From assembly GCA_002762845.1 (NCBI GenBank), contig PCYB01000081.1, positions 1-14,268 of the forward strand: a stretch of DNA of 14,268 nt. The letters are read 5' to 3'. Origin of the DNA: Candidatus Woesearchaeota archaeon CG10_big_fil_rev_8_21_14_0_10_36_11 (lineage in GTDB: Archaea; Nanobdellota; Nanobdellia; Woesearchaeales; GW2011-AR9). Each line of letters opens with the position of its first letter. Within the stretch, counting starts at the first letter, position 1. The position numbers and the translations under genes were made by a program. This document shows, piece by piece, positions 1 to 6,103 of this stretch. Below the pieces are notes generated by a model. It did not search any database, had not been told where the DNA came from, and saw only the letters and a program-made list of their open reading frames with translations.

Positions 1-22
1 AGACTACATTCAGTTTAATTCG

Positions 23-550
23 TTATTTTTTATGCGAAACGGTTTTCTTTACTTTTGTAGCAGAGGACTTAGGAGAGGTATAAACAAACCAATCTTTCTC
101 TGTTATTGGATGAAAATAATCCGCTTCGTCAACAAGAATTCGTGCTGTTGTTTCTCGTACTGCTGCAATTTCAACACGTACACCTTCACTCTTTAAATGT
201 CGTACAAGCTCAACATAATCAGAATCTCCCGACATGATTATAATAGTATCAACTTTTGATGCCAGTTGTGTTGCTTTGATGGAAAGAGGAATGTCTGCAG
301 ATTTATGGCATGGAATAACAGATCCATAATAATGTTCATGTAACCGTTCTGCAAGTTTAGAAGAAATACTTTTACCTTCCCTAAAATAAATAAGACGGTT
401 AAGTCCCCTTTTGCTCAATAGTTTGGGAATAAGCGTGTCAAAATTTATCATTGTACTTTGATTCTTTGCAACTTCATGAATACTTCGTTCAATGTTGTTC
501 CCATCACAGAGAATAGCAACCGATTGATTTATGAGAATATCTGGTGTCAT
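23..550 (-). CDS. NYN-domain (LabA/DUF88-like) protein, putative ribonuclease
   Basis: The 175-aa protein has the NYN (PIN-like) fold signature: a first strand ending in AILCDGNN (Asp16, Asn18), a central Asp86 in the KSADIPL segment, and a strand-turn IIIMSGDSDY (Asp109, Asp111) followed by a helix and VRVEIAA. These acidic residues are where NYN/PIN nucleases bind metal, so RNA cleavage is the likely activity; the substrate cannot be read from the sequence. The family is often called LabA or DUF88. The C-terminal 20 residues are basic and low-complexity (KKTVSHKK end), perhaps an RNA-binding tail. The start is supported by an AGAGGT ribosome-binding site (on + at 558-563) 7 nt before the ATG. 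It stands alone, downstream of tRNA-Tyr on the same strand. Confidence 0.85.
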   Translation of the reverse strand: MTPDILINQSVAILCDGNNIERSIHEVAKNQSTMINFDTLIPKLLSKRGLNRLIYFREGKSISSKLAERLHEHYYGSVIPCHKSADIPLSIKATQLASKVDTIIIMSGDSDYVELVRHLKSEGVRVEIAAVRETTARILVDEADYFHPITEKDWFVYTSPKSSATKVKKTVSHKK

Positions 551-557
551 GTGGAAT

Positions 558-563
558 ACCTCT
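558..563 (-). promoter_or_regulatory. Shine-Dalgarno site of the NYN gene
   Basis: AGAGGT on the minus strand, 7 nt before the ATG at 550. It fixes the start and shows that this gene has a leader, unlike many others in the window. Confidence 0.6.
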
Positions 564-699
564 TTTTCAGTAAGAGAAAATGTTATTGTATTTAATTGTT
601 GTGATGGAGTTATAGGTTCTTAGATACCTGACAAAGATTTAAAGAAATAAGTGAAGGAAAGACAGAACGTGCCCTTCCCTCGAAGTCCCTCCTCCCGGA

Positions 700-766
700 C
701 TTTCACGCAATAACCTGTTTCGCTCGGTGGGCTTTATGCCCGCCCAACTTGCATAGGTTACTTGCA
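700..766 (-). other. tRNA-Tyr intron 2 in the T loop (position 59/60)
   Basis: This 67-nt insertion splits the T loop between A59 and U60. The junction forms a bulge-helix-bulge: T stem CCCGG/CCGGG, 3-nt bulge AGT (701-699), four-base central helix TTCA (772-769) with TGAA (705-702), 3-nt bulge AAT (768-766), then inner helix GCAA/TTGC and, after a bulged G, TAACCT/AGGTTA. One unpaired G (706) faces the AAT bulge and may wobble with U766. Cutting after the second base of each bulge yields the standard loop. The interior contains a GGGC-ATAAA-GCCC hairpin (741-729). Confidence 0.85.
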
Positions 767-788
767 TTTGAACCGGGGACCTCTCGGT

Positions 789-838
789 CACGGCTGACTC
801 ATTTTCATTTCAGTCATAATGACAATTCCAAAGAGTAT
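789..838 (-). other. tRNA-Tyr intron 1 (position 37/38)
   Basis: This 50-nt insertion sits at the canonical archaeal position one base 3' of the anticodon. Intron and exon 2 both begin with A, so a one-base shift gives the same product. The intron holds a GTCA-TTA-TGAC hairpin and an ACTC/GAGT helix. Its 3' part (CAGCCG) can pair with exon bases CGGCTG, competing with the anticodon stem, so the bulge-helix-bulge is relaxed or needs rearrangement. Confidence 0.8.
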
Positions 839-898
839 CTACAGCCGAGCGTTCTAGCCGCTAAACTAAGGAGGGATATTGTTGTAAAACAAGATGTG

Positions 899-907
899 TT
901 TTATAAA
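899..907 (-). promoter_or_regulatory. TATA box of tRNA-Tyr
   Basis: TTTATAAAA on the minus strand, centred 28 nt upstream of the first tRNA base, as expected for an archaeal TBP/TFB promoter starting transcription at or just before the tRNA 5' end. Confidence 0.65.
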
Positions 908-927
908 GCTTTTTATGCAACAAAAAT

Positions 928-935
928 AATATATA
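928..935 (+). promoter_or_regulatory. TATA box of the small membrane protein gene
   Basis: AATATATA centred near 931 would start transcription around 957, giving a leader of about 23 nt that includes the GAGGTGAT ribosome-binding site at 965-972. Confidence 0.45.
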
Positions 936-979
936 CTAAAACATATTCCTTACAAACCATAAAAGAGGTGATAATACAG

Positions 980-1345
980 ATGGTAAAAAAGAGAAGTACA
1001 GTTTTCAACAGAAACCTTATTGGAAGTTGGTCGTTCCTTATCGGAGTTATATTAGCCGTTCTTTTAGGATTAGGATACACGGGACCATACCAAACAACAA
1101 TCTTATGGGTTGTGTTTCTTTTAGGTATTGTTGTAGGACTATTGAACATTAGCTTGCAAGAAGTGTCTGGATTCCTTACAAGCGGAACAGTACTTGTGTT
1201 AGTATCATTTTTGGGAGTGCAAGTTGGCGTGTTTGATGCAGTTGCTCCCGTGATAAGAAACATTCTTCGAGGAATTTTAACATTGTTTGTCCCTGCAACC
1301 ATTATAGTTGCACTGAAAGCAGTGTTTGTATTTGCACGAAAGTAA
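980..1345 (+). CDS. Small four-helix membrane protein, unknown function
   Basis: The open frame extends upstream to 749, but that part is antisense to tRNA-Tyr. The ATG at 980 is preceded by a strong GAGGTGAT ribosome-binding site 7 nt away, so the real product is 121 aa. It begins with a short basic segment (MVKKRST, then NRN) and has four hydrophobic stretches at about residues 14-32, 38-56, 66-84 and 93-117, which predicts a four-pass membrane protein. Loops are very short and no catalytic motif or charged pair inside the helices is visible. I do not recognise the family. It is the only gene between the two tRNA genes and ends in a T-rich stretch. Confidence 0.75.
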   Translation: MVKKRSTVFNRNLIGSWSFLIGVILAVLLGLGYTGPYQTTILWVVFLLGIVVGLLNISLQEVSGFLTSGTVLVLVSFLGVQVGVFDAVAPVIRNILRGILTLFVPATIIVALKAVFVFARK

Positions 1346-1352
1346 AATTTTA

Positions 1353-1378
1353 TTTTTTTATTTTTTCAATTTCTTTTT
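1353..1378 (+). terminator. Oligo-T terminator after the membrane protein gene
   Basis: Seven, six and five T runs lie just after the stop codon, without an upstream hairpin. This is the form of archaeal intrinsic termination, and it separates the gene from the tRNA-Gly promoter. Confidence 0.5.
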
Positions 1379-1386
1379 ACAAAAAC

Positions 1387-1394
1387 TTTATTAA
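1387..1394 (+). promoter_or_regulatory. TATA-like box of tRNA-Gly
   Basis: TTTATTAA centred about 29 nt upstream of the tRNA 5' end, close to the 28 nt seen at tRNA-Tyr. Confidence 0.45.
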
Positions 1395-1419
1395 GAACCA
1401 ATTTTTAGTTGTACCTTGT

Positions 1420-1536
1420 GCGGCGGTAGTATAGTGGTTAGTATGCGGCGTTGCCAATAGTAAAAATCCATGATTTTTGGAATGTTTGCTACACAAACAC
1501 GCTGCGACCCGGGTTCAAGTCCCGGCCGCCGCACCA
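1420..1536 (+). tRNA. tRNA-Gly (anticodon GCC) with one intron and encoded CCA
   Basis: The exons form a complete cloverleaf: acceptor GCGGCGG/CCGCCGC, T8-A9, D stem GTAT/GTAT with G-U pairs at both ends, anticodon stem CGGCG/CGCTG (one G-U), loop T-T-GCC-A-A, a 4-nt variable region CGAC, T arm CCGGG-TTCAAGT-CCCGG, discriminator A1533 and CCA at 1534-1536. A 42-nt intron (1457-1498) follows A37. The encoded CCA contrasts with tRNA-Tyr, which lacks it. The gene is tail-to-tail with alaS, whose stop codon lies only 4 nt beyond. Confidence 0.92.
1457..1498 (+). other. tRNA-Gly intron (position 37/38)
   Basis: The 42-nt intron sits at the canonical site after A37. Because 1457 and 1499 are both A, a one-base shift gives the same tRNA. 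The central helix is weak: exon TTG pairs with CAA at 1494-1496, leaving ACA as the 3' bulge, and an inner TAG/CTA helix follows, so the motif is relaxed. The intron contains a 7-bp hairpin AAAAATC-CAT-GATTTTT (1462-1478). Confidence 0.82.
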
Positions 1537-1540
1537 TTTA

Positions 1541-3292
1541 TTATTTCAACACTGCTTTAATTCTTCGAATACCAGCAGAAGAAGATTCTTCTTTAATAAT
1601 TTTGAACGTTCCTAATTCAGATACGTTCTTCACATGCGGACCCATACAAATCTCTTTTGAATAATCGGATACGGAATACACAGACACTTTCGCAGGATAT
1701 TTTGCACCGAACTCGCCGTGCGCGCCAGATTTCAACGCATCATCTAACAGCATTTCCTTCCGTTCAACATCTAATTGTAGTTGAATAACCCTATTTACTT
1801 CGTCTTCAACCGCTTTAAGTTCTTCAGATGTTAATTTCCTGTAAAAATTGAAATCGAACCGAAGACGTTCAGCAGTAATATTACTTCCTCGTTGACGTAT
1901 GTCTTCTTTCAATATGCGTCGTAATGCTTCATTTAACAGATGTGTTGCAGTATGTAACTTTGTCGTTTCTTCCGATGCATCGCTTAATCCGCCTTTAAAC
2001 TTTTTCTCAGCGCCAACTCGTGACAATTGTTGATGTTTTTCAAATTCTACTGCAAACAATGCTTCATCAACAATAACTCCTTTTTCTTCAGCAAGTTCGC
2101 GTGTCATTTCTATAGGAAATCCGTACGATTGAAATAATAAAAATGCGTCTTTGCCATTAATCCTTTCTGATATTGCCGTCATAGTCTCAAATTTTCGTAA
2201 TCCATTTTCTAAAGTTTTCATGAACTTTTGTTCTTCCTTATGTAGTTCATCAAGGATGAAGTTTTGTTTTTCTTCCAGAAGAGGATATTCTTCTTTATAC
2301 ATACTAATTATTTTCTCTGCAAAGAGAGATGTGTTAATATCCTTAACACCTAACGACTTTAAATGTCGTATTGCCCTTCTAATAAACCTTCTTAAGATAT
2401 ATCCCTGATCAACATTAGATGGAACAGCACCACGTTCATCACCAAGAATAAATACCGATGCTCGCATATGATCTGCAATGATTCGCATTTGTTTTGTATA
2501 CTCTTCATATTTCTTTTTTGTGATTTTTTCTATCTCTTTAATTATTGGTAAAAAAAGATCTGTTAGATAATTATCGTCTAATCCGTTAAGCACAGCGATC
2601 GTCCTTTCAACTCCCCCACCAAAATCAATACTCTTTTTTGTTAACGGTTTAAAATTGCCAGACTTAGTCTTTTCATATTCAATTATAACGTCGTTACCAA
2701 TCTCAACCCAACGTTTGTCATTAACATCAAACTTTTCCGGAGGCATATCTTTAGAAGTCCAATAATACATTTCTGTGCTTGGTCCACAGGGTCCAGTTTC
2801 TCCAGCGGGACCCCACCAATTATCTTCCTTGCCTAAGAAAGCAACCCGCCCTTCTGGTGCTCCCAGGTTTCGCCAGAATTTCGCAGATTCTTCATCTTTC
2901 GGAGCATCTTTATCCCCTGCAAAACATGTAAACGCTAAATGTGATAAAGGCAATCCTAACACTTTTGTCAGGAACTCAAAAGTCATTTCAATTGCTTCTT
3001 TTTTAAAATAATCTCCAAAACTCCAATTACCTAACATTTCAAAAAATGTATGATGGGTTGCATCTCCAACTTCATCAATGTCTCCAGTTCGAATACATTT
3101 CTGTACATTCGCAACCCTCTTTCCTAAAGGATGTTCTTGTTCTAAAAAGAAAACAACTAACGGATGCATACCTGCCGTCGTAAACAGGACAGAAGGATCA
3201 TGTTCAGGTATTAACGGCGCAGATGGAATGATTGCATGACCTTTACTTCTAAAGAAATCCAGATACTTCTTTTTGAGTTCTTTTGCTTTCAC
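1541..3292 (-). CDS. alaS: Alanyl-tRNA synthetase, short form without C-Ala domain
   Basis: This enzyme charges tRNA-Ala with alanine. The class II core is clear: start FFRSKGHAIIPSAPL, motif 2 region GNWSFGDYFKKEAI (residues 88-101), a Gly/Cys segment GETGPCGPSTE (164-174) and motif 3 GGGVERT (225-231). The tRNA-recognition helices follow, then the editing domain with HTATH (His447, His451) and the Cys549-x3-His553 pair in CMGPH, so all four editing zinc ligands are present. The chain ends right after the editing domain at 583 aa; full-length AlaRS is about 870-900 aa, so the oligomerisation and C-Ala parts are absent. The start is GTG at 3292, with a TATA-like TTAAAAAC centred 26 nt upstream, which suggests a leaderless mRNA. 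Confidence 0.93.
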   Translation of the reverse strand: MKAKELKKKYLDFFRSKGHAIIPSAPLIPEHDPSVLFTTAGMHPLVVFFLEQEHPLGKRVANVQKCIRTGDIDEVGDATHHTFFEMLGNWSFGDYFKKEAIEMTFEFLTKVLGLPLSHLAFTCFAGDKDAPKDEESAKFWRNLGAPEGRVAFLGKEDNWWGPAGETGPCGPSTEMYYWTSKDMPPEKFDVNDKRWVEIGNDVIIEYEKTKSGNFKPLTKKSIDFGGGVERTIAVLNGLDDNYLTDLFLPIIKEIEKITKKKYEEYTKQMRIIADHMRASVFILGDERGAVPSNVDQGYILRRFIRRAIRHLKSLGVKDINTSLFAEKIISMYKEEYPLLEEKQNFILDELHKEEQKFMKTLENGLRKFETMTAISERINGKDAFLLFQSYGFPIEMTRELAEEKGVIVDEALFAVEFEKHQQLSRVGAEKKFKGGLSDASEETTKLHTATHLLNEALRRILKEDIRQRGSNITAERLRFDFNFYRKLTSEELKAVEDEVNRVIQLQLDVERKEMLLDDALKSGAHGEFGAKYPAKVSVYSVSDYSKEICMGPHVKNVSELGTFKIIKEESSSAGIRRIKAVLK

Positions 3293-3314
3293 GGTTAATA
3301 AAAAGTAATAAGTA

Positions 3315-3322
3315 GTTTTTAA
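3315..3322 (-). promoter_or_regulatory. TATA-like box of alaS
   Basis: TTAAAAAC on the minus strand, centred about 26 nt before the GTG start at 3292, placing transcription start at the start codon. A second AT box (TTATATAA, 3348-3355) further upstream could be an alternative promoter. Confidence 0.45.
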
Positions 3323-3381
3323 GAGTTTCGGAGAACAAAAACACGATTTATATAATGTAACTAATCTAACATCAAAAAGAC

Positions 3382-3389
3382 TTTAAAAT
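3382..3389 (+). promoter_or_regulatory. TATA-like box of the gene at 3411
   Basis: TTTAAAAT centred 25.5 nt before the ATG at 3411, but only 19.5 nt before the ATG at 3405. It therefore favours a leaderless start at 3411. Confidence 0.4.
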
Positions 3390-3410
3390 TGTGGTTCTAC
3401 AAATATGATA

Positions 3411-3929
3411 ATGAGTTACCCAACGCGACTAGTCTGGCTTAAACCAAGAGATGAAAAATGTGTTCCCCCATATTCTATTAATGATTCTGTTTCATTAGGC
3501 GAGGGGCCAGGTATAAACCTTATGTATCATTACGTGACTTCAGCAAGGGCCATAAGAATAAGTTATGTAACAACAAATGATAGAGGAGAAATTGGTGGTG
3601 GTAATGGCGGTAAACTACTTGGGTTTAGGTTTGAAGTTCTCGATGCTAGAGATAATGTAGTTGATAACCGAAAAGAGTTTTACGACGGACCAAGAAATCG
3701 AAAAGTAGAAAGAGCGGAGGGATTTCTTGATGCAATGATTGGAGCGAATCAAGTATTTGTGTATAAAACCGATATAAATCAACCAGACTATCACACCCTT
3801 ACTTTCTCAATAATAAAACCAGAAAGATACATAAACAGAGAATTGCCAGATTTACCCTTAGAAATATGTGAAGTGACTGAAGCAACTGATGAGAAAGCTA
3901 GTGGAGACGGCTTATTTATTTTTCCATAA
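3411..3929 (+). CDS. Uncharacterised soluble protein, probably beta-rich
   Basis: The 172-aa protein (174 aa if it starts at the ATG at 3405) matches no family I know. It has no signal peptide or membrane helix. Alternating hydrophobic strands (AIRISYVTT, LLGFRFEVLD, QVFVYKT, HTLTFSII) and a glycine-rich turn GEIGGGNGGK (about residues 58-67) suggest a beta-sandwich or similar fold. The acidic tail (EVTEATDEKASGDG) ends in a hydrophobic LFIFP. There is no convincing catalytic signature. The gene is divergent from alaS and stands alone, followed by a run of seven T. The TATA spacing and lack of a ribosome-binding site favour the second ATG. Confidence 0.65.
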   Translation: MSYPTRLVWLKPRDEKCVPPYSINDSVSLGEGPGINLMYHYVTSARAIRISYVTTNDRGEIGGGNGGKLLGFRFEVLDARDNVVDNRKEFYDGPRNRKVERAEGFLDAMIGANQVFVYKTDINQPDYHTLTFSIIKPERYINRELPDLPLEICEVTEATDEKASGDGLFIFP

Positions 3930-3947
3930 ATTTTGAGAATGTTGAAG

Positions 3948-3954
3948 TTTTTTT
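3948..3954 (+). terminator. Oligo-T run after the gene at 3411-3929
   Basis: Seven T residues 19 nt after the stop codon. On the opposite strand six T (3978-3973) follow the HAD fragment, so this 52-nt convergent gap could end transcription from both sides. Confidence 0.35.
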
Positions 3955-3981
3955 AAAATGGTTTTGGTAGAGAAAAAATAT

Positions 3982-4452
3982 TTACGCTTTATGTAGTTCT
4001 AAGAATCTTAAAGCCTCATCATAATTACGAGCAAAATGGCCACGTGGATGTGCTTTCAGAAAAGGAATTTCATATCCTTGTGTCACTTCTGTTTCTAAAA
4101 GAATTCCATAACCTCCATTAAGAAGTACGGGGAAAACGTCAAGGAATGGATTATCTCCAATGACAGCAATTCCTGCGATATCAGAATGAAATTGTCTCAA
4201 TTTTCCTAAATACGCTGGGCGATCAGGATTTATCGGAGCAGGAAAACCTTCTGGTTGAACCTGACCTTTTTCAGATATAACAACCATTTTTTCTGCAAGA
4301 CCAATTATATGTAAGTCGATAGTAAGACCTTCAAGACCCTGTAACTTTTCTCTGATTGAATCTTCTTCAGAATTTGACATAATAGCAGCTGCTCCAGAGA
4401 ATAATGTTCCTAAAGCATTCAAGTAATTAGCAGCACCATCTTTAAAAAACAT
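3982..4452 (-). pseudogene. HAD-superfamily hydrolase, C-terminal part, motif I lost
   Basis: The 156-aa frame carries the second half of a HAD phosphatase: AAAIMSNS (motif II, Ser at 26-28) after a helix, a PAPINPDRP segment where the motif III region is expected, and IAVIGDNPFLDV (motif IV, Asp100 and Asp105) followed by GGYGILLE. The nucleophile motif DxDGT that should open the protein is missing; the first residues MFFKDGAANYL look like the sequence just after it. The ATG lies directly after an A7 tract inside the upstream frame and has no well-spaced ribosome-binding site. As HAD enzymes need the motif I aspartate, this product should be inactive, and I read it as a gene remnant, although an independent short protein cannot be excluded. 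Confidence 0.6.
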
Positions 4453-4700
4453 CTTTTTTTGTGAATGTGCCTCCCGATAACATGAGAAACGTTGAGCCCT
4501 TCGTTATACAAATAAGTGGCAACATGGAGTTCCCGCCTAAACCTTTGTAAAGCAGTTCGGAATGGTCTTCCCGATACTATTCCCCACAGACTTGGGAAAC
4601 TAAAAGACCTATATCTCTTAGTAACACTACCATCATCAAAAGAAACATAGTTTGTGCTTATGTTTCTAACAAGAGAGTCATATATCATTTTTTTCATCAT
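4419..4700 (-). pseudogene. Kinase-like N-lobe fragment
   Basis: The 93-aa frame begins with ATGA overlapping the methylthiotransferase stop, so it is translationally coupled to it. Residues about 18-80 resemble the N-lobe of small-molecule or lipopolysaccharide-type kinases: FDDGSVTKRY (Lys28 as the possible ATP lysine), SGRPFRTALQRFRRE (Glu57 as the possible helix-C glutamate), then YLYNEGLNVSHVIG. After HIHKK the frame enters an A7 tract and stops 11 residues later, with no C-lobe, HRD-like or DFG-like motif. One base removed or added in the homopolymer region would join it to the HAD fragment. The best reading is a kinase gene whose 3' half was deleted together with the 5' end of a following HAD gene. 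The kinase assignment is by pattern only. Confidence 0.45.
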
Positions 4701-5977
4701 ACTCCTACCACATCACCTTTCAAATCAAACATCCCAGACTTCACAACTTTCACATTAACAACATCGCCAAGTTTAAAATCACCTTCAACAATAATTGGTT
4801 TGTAATAATTATTCCTCCCAATCAATTGATTGTCTTTACCTCTCTCATCAATAAGTATTGGCCCTTCCCATCCAATCCACTTCTCGTTCTGTAACGTCGA
4901 AATGTTTTCAAAGATGCCAGTTAAAACCCTCGAACGACGTTTAACTTCATCTCCATGAAGTTGTTTCAACTCGGCAGCAAGTGTTCCCGGCCGTGACCAA
5001 AATCGTGAGATGTTAATGGAGTCCGGTGCAAGTTTTCTAACAGCTTCCAATGTATTCCAATACCGTTCTTCCGTTTCTGTTGGATATCCAACAATAATGT
5101 CTGTCATAATGTTAATTGCGGGAAATAAGTTCCTAAATTGTTGAATTATTGTAAAAAAATCATCAACAGTATATCCTCTTTTCATATCTTGAAGAGTAAC
5201 ATCATCACCTGCTTGCAACGGTACATGTAAAAATTTGAATATCTTTGGATGAGTATACATTTCAAGTAACGCATCGCCAATCTTCGGTATGTGGTTAGGA
5301 TTGCCCATGCCAATACGAATGGTAAACTCGCCAGGAATAGTAACTAACTCTTTCAATAAAGCTGGTAAATCAGTCCCAATATCAAACCCGTAACAGAACG
5401 TGTCTTGTGCTGTTAACCAAATTTCTTTCACGCCATCCTGAACAGCGTTCTTTGTTTCAGTAATAATATCTTGTATTGGATATGATACAAGATTCTTCCG
5501 AGCCGCTTTCGTTTTACAGAATGAACATGCGCCCATACATCCTCGACTGATTGGAACTATTTCAATAACAGGGTTTTTCCGTATCCGTGGAAGGTTAAGT
5601 GGTGGCATTTCACCCATTTCCAACATTTTAACAACGTTATCGTTCAACGATTCTTCAACCACTTCAACAATATGATGAATCTGTTTTGTTCCTATACAAG
5701 ACACATCTTTTAAAAGTGAATTATGTGGATCTGTCTGTGCGATACACCCTGCAACAATAACAATTTTGTATGGGTGTTCTACTTTAAATTCTTCTAAATC
5801 TTTAAAAAATTGTGATTCGCTTGGTCCTTTAACTGTACAAGTATTAAAGATGACAATGTCTGCATCTTCAATCGTATCGGAAGGACTAAACTGTGCTTCC
5901 CGTAACAGTCCCGCCATCTGTTCAGAATCTGCTTGGTTCGCAGCGCACCCATACGTTTTGAAGTAGAACGTTGTCAT
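4697..5977 (-). CDS. tRNA t6A37 methylthiotransferase (archaeal MiaB/CDKAL1 type)
   Basis: This radical-SAM enzyme is expected to convert t6A to ms2t6A at position 37 of ANN-decoding tRNAs. The order of domains is complete: an N-terminal UPF0004 domain with three cluster cysteines (Cys11 in TYGCAANQ, Cys47 in NTCTVK, Cys78 in AGCIAQ), the radical-SAM motif C147-x3-C151-x2-C154 in SRGCMGACSFCKTK, a barrel with the typical HVPLQAGDD and DIIVGYPTET segments, and a C-terminal TRAM domain (about 365-426, GRNNYYKPIIVEG and DVVNVKVV). The SFCKTKAAR context is that of the archaeal/eukaryotic branch. The length (426 aa) is normal. A TATA box 26.5 nt before the ATG indicates a leaderless transcript. 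Confidence 0.93.
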   Translation of the reverse strand: MTTFYFKTYGCAANQADSEQMAGLLREAQFSPSDTIEDADIVIFNTCTVKGPSESQFFKDLEEFKVEHPYKIVIVAGCIAQTDPHNSLLKDVSCIGTKQIHHIVEVVEESLNDNVVKMLEMGEMPPLNLPRIRKNPVIEIVPISRGCMGACSFCKTKAARKNLVSYPIQDIITETKNAVQDGVKEIWLTAQDTFCYGFDIGTDLPALLKELVTIPGEFTIRIGMGNPNHIPKIGDALLEMYTHPKIFKFLHVPLQAGDDVTLQDMKRGYTVDDFFTIIQQFRNLFPAINIMTDIIVGYPTETEERYWNTLEAVRKLAPDSINISRFWSRPGTLAAELKQLHGDEVKRRSRVLTGIFENISTLQNEKWIGWEGPILIDERGKDNQLIGRNNYYKPIIVEGDFKLGDVVNVKVVKSGMFDLKGDVVGV

Positions 5978-5999
5978 AGTAATTATTTTTATTTTACTA

Positions 6000-6007
6000 A
6001 TTTAAAT
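6000..6007 (-). promoter_or_regulatory. TATA box of the methylthiotransferase gene
   Basis: ATTTAAAT centred 26.5 nt upstream of the ATG at 5977, so transcription should start at or next to the A of the start codon. Confidence 0.5.
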
Positions 6008-6071
6008 AAGTTTGTGAAAAGTATTCTTTTTTGTCATCTTAACATTAGAGTAAATTAAATGTGTCAGAACG

Positions 6072-6079
6072 TTTATAAG
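6072..6079 (+). promoter_or_regulatory. TATA box of the metallopeptidase gene
   Basis: TTTATAAG centred 28.5 nt before the ATG at 6104; this leaves at most a few bases of leader. Confidence 0.55.
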
Positions 6080-6103
6080 CCAATAAAAACATGATTTTCC
6101 GTT

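Larger units (their letters stand above)
686..875 (-). tRNA. tRNA-Tyr (anticodon GUA) with two introns
   Basis: On the minus strand a 73-nt mature tRNA can be assembled: acceptor CCCTCCT (875-869) with AGGAGGG (693-687), D arm GTTT/GAAC, anticodon stem CTCGG/CCGAG, loop C-U-GUA-G-A, variable AGGTC, T stem CCCGG/CCGGG, discriminator A at 686. The C1-G72 pair is the archaeal/eukaryotic tRNA-Tyr identity element and agrees with the GUA anticodon (842-840). Two insertions interrupt it: 50 nt after G37 (838-789) and 67 nt in the T loop after position 59 (766-700). Removing both gives a normal loop TTCAAAT and exactly 73 nt. CCA is not encoded. A TATA box lies 28 nt upstream of C1. Confidence 0.9.

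Noticed and set aside
599..634. Box C/D-like pair (GTGATGG and CTGA) on the plus strand, possible small RNA
   Set aside because: The C box deviates from RTGATGA, no C'/D' boxes are visible and the interval is too short.
789..838. Box C/D elements inside tRNA-Tyr intron 1 (CTGA and TGA-rich stretch)
   Set aside because: Some archaeal tRNA introns carry C/D guides, but here the boxes are out of order and no terminal stem is formed.
749..979. N-terminal 77-codon extension of the small membrane protein
   Set aside because: It is antisense to tRNA-Tyr and its introns, whereas the ATG at 980 has a well-placed ribosome-binding site.
1470..1664. Open frame across the tRNA-Gly intron into the alaS end
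   Set aside because: It lies over the tRNA and antisense to alaS; peptide composition is not protein-like.
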